NCBI GenBank assembly: GCA_007123425.1
Contig: SKLC01000093.1
Location: 1 to 9,805 of the forward strand
From: Nitriliruptoraceae bacterium
GTDB taxonomy: Bacteria > Actinomycetota > Nitriliruptoria > Nitriliruptorales > Nitriliruptoraceae
Direction of reading: 5' to 3'
DNA: 9,805 bases
Shown: in pieces, positions 6,755 to 9,805 of the stretch
How the letters are laid out: every line of letters starts with the position of its first letter
How positions within the stretch are numbered: position 1 is the first letter of the stretch
Made by a program: the position numbers and the translations under genes
Notes under the pieces: generated by a model
What the model saw: only the letters and a program-made list of their open reading frames with translations
Told to the model about the DNA's origin: nothing
Databases searched by the model: none

Positions 6755-6791
6755 ACGGGGCGAGGCCGGCCGGGGGCCGGCCTCGCCCCGT
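6755..6791 (+). terminator. Strong 17-bp hairpin after amt
   Basis: A perfect 17-bp inverted repeat (6755-6771 with 6775-6791) has a 3-nt GGG loop and begins 18 nt after the amt stop. It is the longest perfect stem I found in the window. It lacks a U tract but probably ends the amt transcript or lowers read-through into glnA. The gene that follows would then need its own promoter between 6792 and 6855. Confidence 0.7.
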
Positions 6792-6802
6792 CCCCGTGTG
6801 AC

Positions 6803-6808
6803 TACGCT
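6803..6808 (+). promoter_or_regulatory. Possible -10 element for the glnA-glnE operon
   Basis: TACGCT fits the TANNNT actinobacterial -10 pattern and lies 47 nt before the glnA start, just past the amt hairpin. TG two bases upstream is near an extended -10 layout. No clear -35 hexamer is seen, since the expected place falls inside the hairpin. This is a weak call. Confidence 0.25.
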
Positions 6809-6855
6809 GCCCACGAGCCCGGGCGCCAGGCGCCGCCACGACCGCGGAGAGTCCG

Positions 6856-8202
6856 ATGGACAAGCAGCAGGAGTACGTCCTCAGGACGGTCGAGGAGCGC
6901 GACATCCGCTTCATCCGGCTGTGGTTCACCGACGTGCTGGGACTGCTCAAGAGCGTCGCGATCACCGCCTCGGAGCTCGAGAACGCCTTCGAGGAGGGCA
7001 TCGGCTTCGACGGGTCGGCCATCGACGGCTTCGCTCGGGTCCAGGAGGCGGACATGCTCGCCGTCCCGGACGCCGCGACCTTCCAGATCCTGCCATGGCG
7101 GCCCGAGTCGCAGGGCGTCGCACGGATGTTCTGCGACATCGTGACCCCGGACGGCCAGCCCTTCGCCGCCGACCCCCGGCAGGTGCTCAAGCGCACGCTC
7201 GAGCGCGCCGCGGACATGGGCTTCACCTTCTACGTGCACCCGGAGATGGAGTTCTTCCTCTTCGAGAGCGCGGACGAGGCCACGCCGCTGGACAACGGCT
7301 CGTACTTCGACATGACGCCGCTCGACGTGCAGCAGGACTTCCGCCGGCAGGCGATCAACATGCTCGAGCGGATGGGCATCAGCGTCGAGTACAGCCACCA
7401 CGAGGTCGCGCCCAGCCAGCACGAGATCGACCTGCGCTACGCGGATGCGCTCACGATGGCCGACAACGTCATGACCTTCCGGCTGGTGGTCAAGGAGACC
7501 GCGCTGCACCGCGGGGTCTACGCGACCTTCATGCCCAAGCCCCTGGAGGGCCAGTGGGGCAACGCGATGCACCTGCACCTCTCGCTGTTCGAGGGGGACA
7601 CCAACGCCTTCCACGACCCCGCCGACCGCTACCACCTCTCGCCGATCGCGAAGAAGTTCACCGCGGGCCTGCTGCGCCACGCCCGTGAGATCACCGCGGT
7701 GACCAACCAGTGGGTCAACTCCTACAAGCGGCTCACGGCCCGCCTGCACGGGCCGCTGCCCACCGGGGAGGCGCCGGTCTACATCTCCTGGGGCCACTCC
7801 AACCGCAGCGCGCTCATCCGCGTGCCGCTCTACAAGCCGCGCAAGGGCGCCTCCAGCCGGATCGAGTACCGCGCGCCCGACCCGTCCTGCAACCCCTACC
7901 TCGCCTTCGCGCTGATCCTCTCGGCAGGGCTGAAGGGCATCGAGGAGGACTACGAGCTGCCCGAGGAGGCCGAGGACAACACCTTCGAGCTCTCGCCGGT
8001 CGAGCGGGCGGCCTCGGGCATCGAGCGGCTGCCGTCGAGCCTCGGCGAGGCGCTGCGGCTGATGGAGGAGTCCGAGCTGGTCGCCGAGACGCTGGGCGAG
8101 CACCTGTTCGCCTACTTCCTGGCCAACAAGCGCCAGGAGTGGGACGAGTACGCCGCCCACGTCACCCAGTTCGAGCTCGAACGCTACCTACCGCTGCTGT
8201 AG
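6856..8202 (+). CDS. glnA: Type I glutamine synthetase, alpha-like (GlnA2 type)
   Basis: It makes glutamine from glutamate, ammonium and ATP in the cytosol, normally as a dodecamer. The 448 residues fit the GSI-alpha length rather than the ~470 of GSI-beta, and MDKQQEYVLRTVEERDIRFI closely resembles the actinobacterial GlnA2 start. Visible active-site parts: D52 in GFDGSAIDGF (the latch Asp), E130 and E132 in HPEMEFF (metal ligands), H239 in MHLHLS, the N-R-S-A loop in GHSNRSALIRVP, and E305 in GEAP (flap Glu). The tyrosine adenylylated in GSI-beta enzymes (NLYDLPPEE) is replaced here by F377 (NTFELSPVE), so this enzyme is not expected to be adenylylated. The ATG has GGAGAG (6846-6851) 4 nt before it. 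glnE starts 13 nt after the stop, likely the same operon. Some actinobacterial GlnA paralogues use other amines; sequence alone cannot exclude that, but the ammonium-side residues look ordinary. Confidence 0.93.
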   Translation: MDKQQEYVLRTVEERDIRFIRLWFTDVLGLLKSVAITASELENAFEEGIGFDGSAIDGFARVQEADMLAVPDAATFQILPWRPESQGVARMFCDIVTPDGQPFAADPRQVLKRTLERAADMGFTFYVHPEMEFFLFESADEATPLDNGSYFDMTPLDVQQDFRRQAINMLERMGISVEYSHHEVAPSQHEIDLRYADALTMADNVMTFRLVVKETALHRGVYATFMPKPLEGQWGNAMHLHLSLFEGDTNAFHDPADRYHLSPIAKKFTAGLLRHAREITAVTNQWVNSYKRLTARLHGPLPTGEAPVYISWGHSNRSALIRVPLYKPRKGASSRIEYRAPDPSCNPYLAFALILSAGLKGIEEDYELPEEAEDNTFELSPVERAASGIERLPSSLGEALRLMEESELVAETLGEHLFAYFLANKRQEWDEYAAHVTQFELERYLPLL

Positions 8203-8215
8203 GGAGGAGCTTCAG

Positions 8216-9805
8216 GTGGCCGGCCGCCAGGTCTCGGTGCGGGCCCGCCTGGCCGCGGCCGGGCTCGACGCCGAGCACGCGCTGCCCCGGTTGCGCGACT
8301 CGGGGCTCGTCGACGAGCAGGGCCGGGCGGATGCCGACCTGCTGGCGCTGCTCTCCGAGGCGGCGGAGCCCCAGGACGCCCTGCTGGCCGTGACCGACCT
8401 GGCGATCGCGCAGCCCGAGCTGTTCGCGCAGGTGCGCGACGACGCCGCCTGGCTGGCCCGGGTCGTGACCCTCGCCGGCGTCTCCCGGCCGCTGGGGGAC
8501 CTGCTGGCCCGTCACGCGGACGCGGTGGGGGCCCTGCGTACCCTCGACGTCGTGGAGGTCGAGTCGATCGGCGACCAGGTCGCCGCCGCCGTCGCCCAGC
8601 ACGAGGGGCCCGACGAGCAGGCCGCGGCCGTCGCGGGCATCCGTCGCCGCGCCACGGCCGACGTGGCCGCACGCGACCTCACCGCCGTCACCGACGTCGA
8701 CGAGGTCTGCCGCGAGCTGGCTGCGCTGGCCCAGGGCGTGCTCACCGGCACGCTGCGGGCCGTGCAGTCGCAGGTGGCCGGTGCCGCGCCGACGGCCCGC
8801 ATCGCGGTGATCGGCATGGGCAAGCTGGGCGGCCGCGAGCTCAACTACGTCTCCGACGTCGACGTGATGTTCGTCCACGAGCCCGTGGGCGAGGCCGACG
8901 AGCAGCAGGCCGCCAGCGAGGCGCGCGCCGTGCTCGGGCGGGTGCTGGAGCTGCTCAACGCCTCCACGACCATGGGCCGCGCCTACGAGGTCGATCCCAC
9001 GCTGCGGCCCGAGGGCCGCCACGGGGCGCTGTCCCGATCCGTGTCGTCCTACGTCGCCTACTGGCAGCGCTGGGCCAAGACCTGGGAGTTCCAGGCGCTG
9101 CTCAAGGCACGGCCGGTCGCGGGTGACCTCGAGCTCGGGCAGCGGCTGCTCGACGAGGCCGAGCCCTTCGTGTGGCCCGAGCGCCTGGACGCCGACGTCG
9201 TCGGCGAGATCCGTCAGATGAAGTCGCGCATCGAGCGCAAGCCGGAGGTCGTGCGACACGGCGAGCGCCAGGTCAAGCTCGGCCCCGGTGGGATCCGCGA
9301 CATCGAGTTCGCGGTCCAGCTGCTGCAGCTCGTCCATGGCCGGGGGGACGTCAGCCTGCGCGAGACGGGCACCCTGGACACGCTGCGAGCCCTCGTGCGC
9401 GGGGGCTACGTCGCCGAGGACGACGCCGCCGAGTTCGCCGACGCCTACCGGATGCTGCGCGCGGTCGAGCACCGCCTGCAGCTCGCCCACGAGCGACGGA
9501 CCCACACCATCCCCGACCAGCCCGACCGCCAGGAGTGGCTCGCGCGATCCCTGGGCTACCGGGCCGGGGACGACGCCCCCGCACGCAGCGCCTTCCTGCG
9601 CGACCTCGCCCGGGTGCAGGCACGGGTGCGGGAGCTGCACGCCAAGCTCTTCTACCGGCCGCTGCTCGAGGCGCACGCCACCGTGCCCGCCGGGGACGCC
9701 GGGATGGTCGCGCCCGTGGGGGAGGGGCCGGCACTGGGCCAGGACGCGGCGGTGGAGCGGCTCGTGGCGCTGGGCTTCCGCGACGGCGCGGCCGCGGTGG
9801 CCCAC
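8216..9805 (+). CDS. glnE: Glutamine synthetase adenylyltransferase/deadenylylase, N-terminal half (runs off the window)
   Basis: GlnE adenylylates and deadenylylates glutamine synthetase according to nitrogen state, with the two activities in separate domains. The window holds the first 530 residues of a protein that is normally 950-1000. The GTG start at 8216 follows GGAGGAG (8203-8209) by 6 nt and opens MAGRQVSVRARLAAAG. The deadenylylase (nucleotidyltransferase) site is intact: G200MGKLGG to D214 and D216 (GRELNYVSDVD). Further signature blocks are LRPEGRHGALSRSVSSY, YWQRWAKTWEFQALLKAR, RHGERQVK (347-354) and KLGPGGIRDIEF (354-365). The C-terminal adenylyltransferase domain lies beyond the right edge, so its state is unknown. 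It starts 13 nt after the glnA stop, with no terminator between, indicating one transcript. Its likely target is another glutamine synthetase, since the adjacent one lacks the acceptor Tyr. Confidence 0.95.
   Translation, partial: MAGRQVSVRARLAAAGLDAEHALPRLRDSGLVDEQGRADADLLALLSEAAEPQDALLAVTDLAIAQPELFAQVRDDAAWLARVVTLAGVSRPLGDLLARHADAVGALRTLDVVEVESIGDQVAAAVAQHEGPDEQAAAVAGIRRRATADVAARDLTAVTDVDEVCRELAALAQGVLTGTLRAVQSQVAGAAPTARIAVIGMGKLGGRELNYVSDVDVMFVHEPVGEADEQQAASEARAVLGRVLELLNASTTMGRAYEVDPTLRPEGRHGALSRSVSSYVAYWQRWAKTWEFQALLKARPVAGDLELGQRLLDEAEPFVWPERLDADVVGEIRQMKSRIERKPEVVRHGERQVKLGPGGIRDIEFAVQLLQLVHGRGDVSLRETGTLDTLRALVRGGYVAEDDAAEFADAYRMLRAVEHRLQLAHERRTHTIPDQPDRQEWLARSLGYRAGDDAPARSAFLRDLARVQARVRELHAKLFYRPLLEAHATVPAGDAGMVAPVGEGPALGQDAAVERLVALGFRDGAAAVAH

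Noticed and set aside
6798..6802. GTGAC half-site upstream of glnA as a second GlnR box
   Set aside because: It matches gTnAC, but the positions 11 and 22 bp away do not resemble further half-sites, so a single 5-mer is not enough.
5066..6814. Long minus-strand open frame antisense to amt
   Set aside because: The translation is His/Gln/Asp/Glu-rich, without domains, and the amt reading frame is complete and conserved on the other strand.
6737..6855. Small gene or glnK remnant between amt and glnA
   Set aside because: The 119-nt gap is mostly hairpin and shows no coding pattern or PII motif in any frame.
8162..9805. Minus-strand open frame of over 540 codons opposite glnE
   Set aside because: The plus-strand frame from 8216 holds clear GlnE signatures throughout; the opposite frame is a codon-bias mirror.
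1..9805. CRISPR array, transposon ends, tRNA/rRNA genes, toxin-antitoxin or defence system
   Set aside because: No repeated spaced units, transposase motifs, cloverleaf patterns or defence domains were seen; gene content is housekeeping.

Overview
The window is about 70% G+C by eye and carries a core-metabolism block typical of a high-GC actinobacterium. Pointers are an alpha-type glutamine synthetase of the GlnA2 kind followed directly by glnE, GTG starts behind AGGAGG-type ribosome binding sites, and terminator-like GC hairpins without U tracts. The exact lineage cannot be fixed from the sequence; a Streptomyces/Mycobacterium relative or a deeper-branching actinobacterial class are both possible. 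As I recall them, glnE, glnA2, nadE and panB also lie near one another in Streptomyces and Mycobacterium. I see no mobile element, CRISPR array, tRNA or rRNA.

Layout. (1) 1-288: the C-terminal end of a helical-backbone metal receptor (cobalamin/iron-type ABC substrate-binding protein), convergent with panB (340-1203, minus); a perfect 13-bp hairpin lies between them. (2) 1378-1944: a small two-helix membrane protein divergent from panB, then a class I SAM-dependent methyltransferase (2096-2725). (3) Minus-strand cluster 2766-5201: a glutamine-dependent NAD+ synthetase (nadE), a 100-residue protein of unknown function coupled to it by a TGATG junction, a hairpin, and a small cupin. (4) 5202-5356: a divergent control region with four GlnR-like half-sites at exact 11-bp steps. 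(5) Plus-strand nitrogen block: an ammonium transporter with signal peptide (5357-6736), a 17-bp hairpin, glutamine synthetase (6856-8202), and glnE (8216 to the window edge, about the first half of the protein).

How the genes fit together. Amt brings in ammonium, glutamine synthetase fixes it into glutamine, and GlnE adenylylates or deadenylylates a glutamine synthetase. The divergent NadE spends glutamine as its ammonia source. The glutamine synthetase here has Phe where the adenylylated Tyr of GSI-beta enzymes would be, so GlnE probably acts on another glutamine synthetase elsewhere in the genome. No glnK or glnD lies beside amt in this window. PanB makes ketopantoate for coenzyme A.

Most of the window is conserved housekeeping content, and I see no clear new system. 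The least explained items are the NadE-coupled 100-residue protein, the small membrane protein, and the layout of the amt control region.
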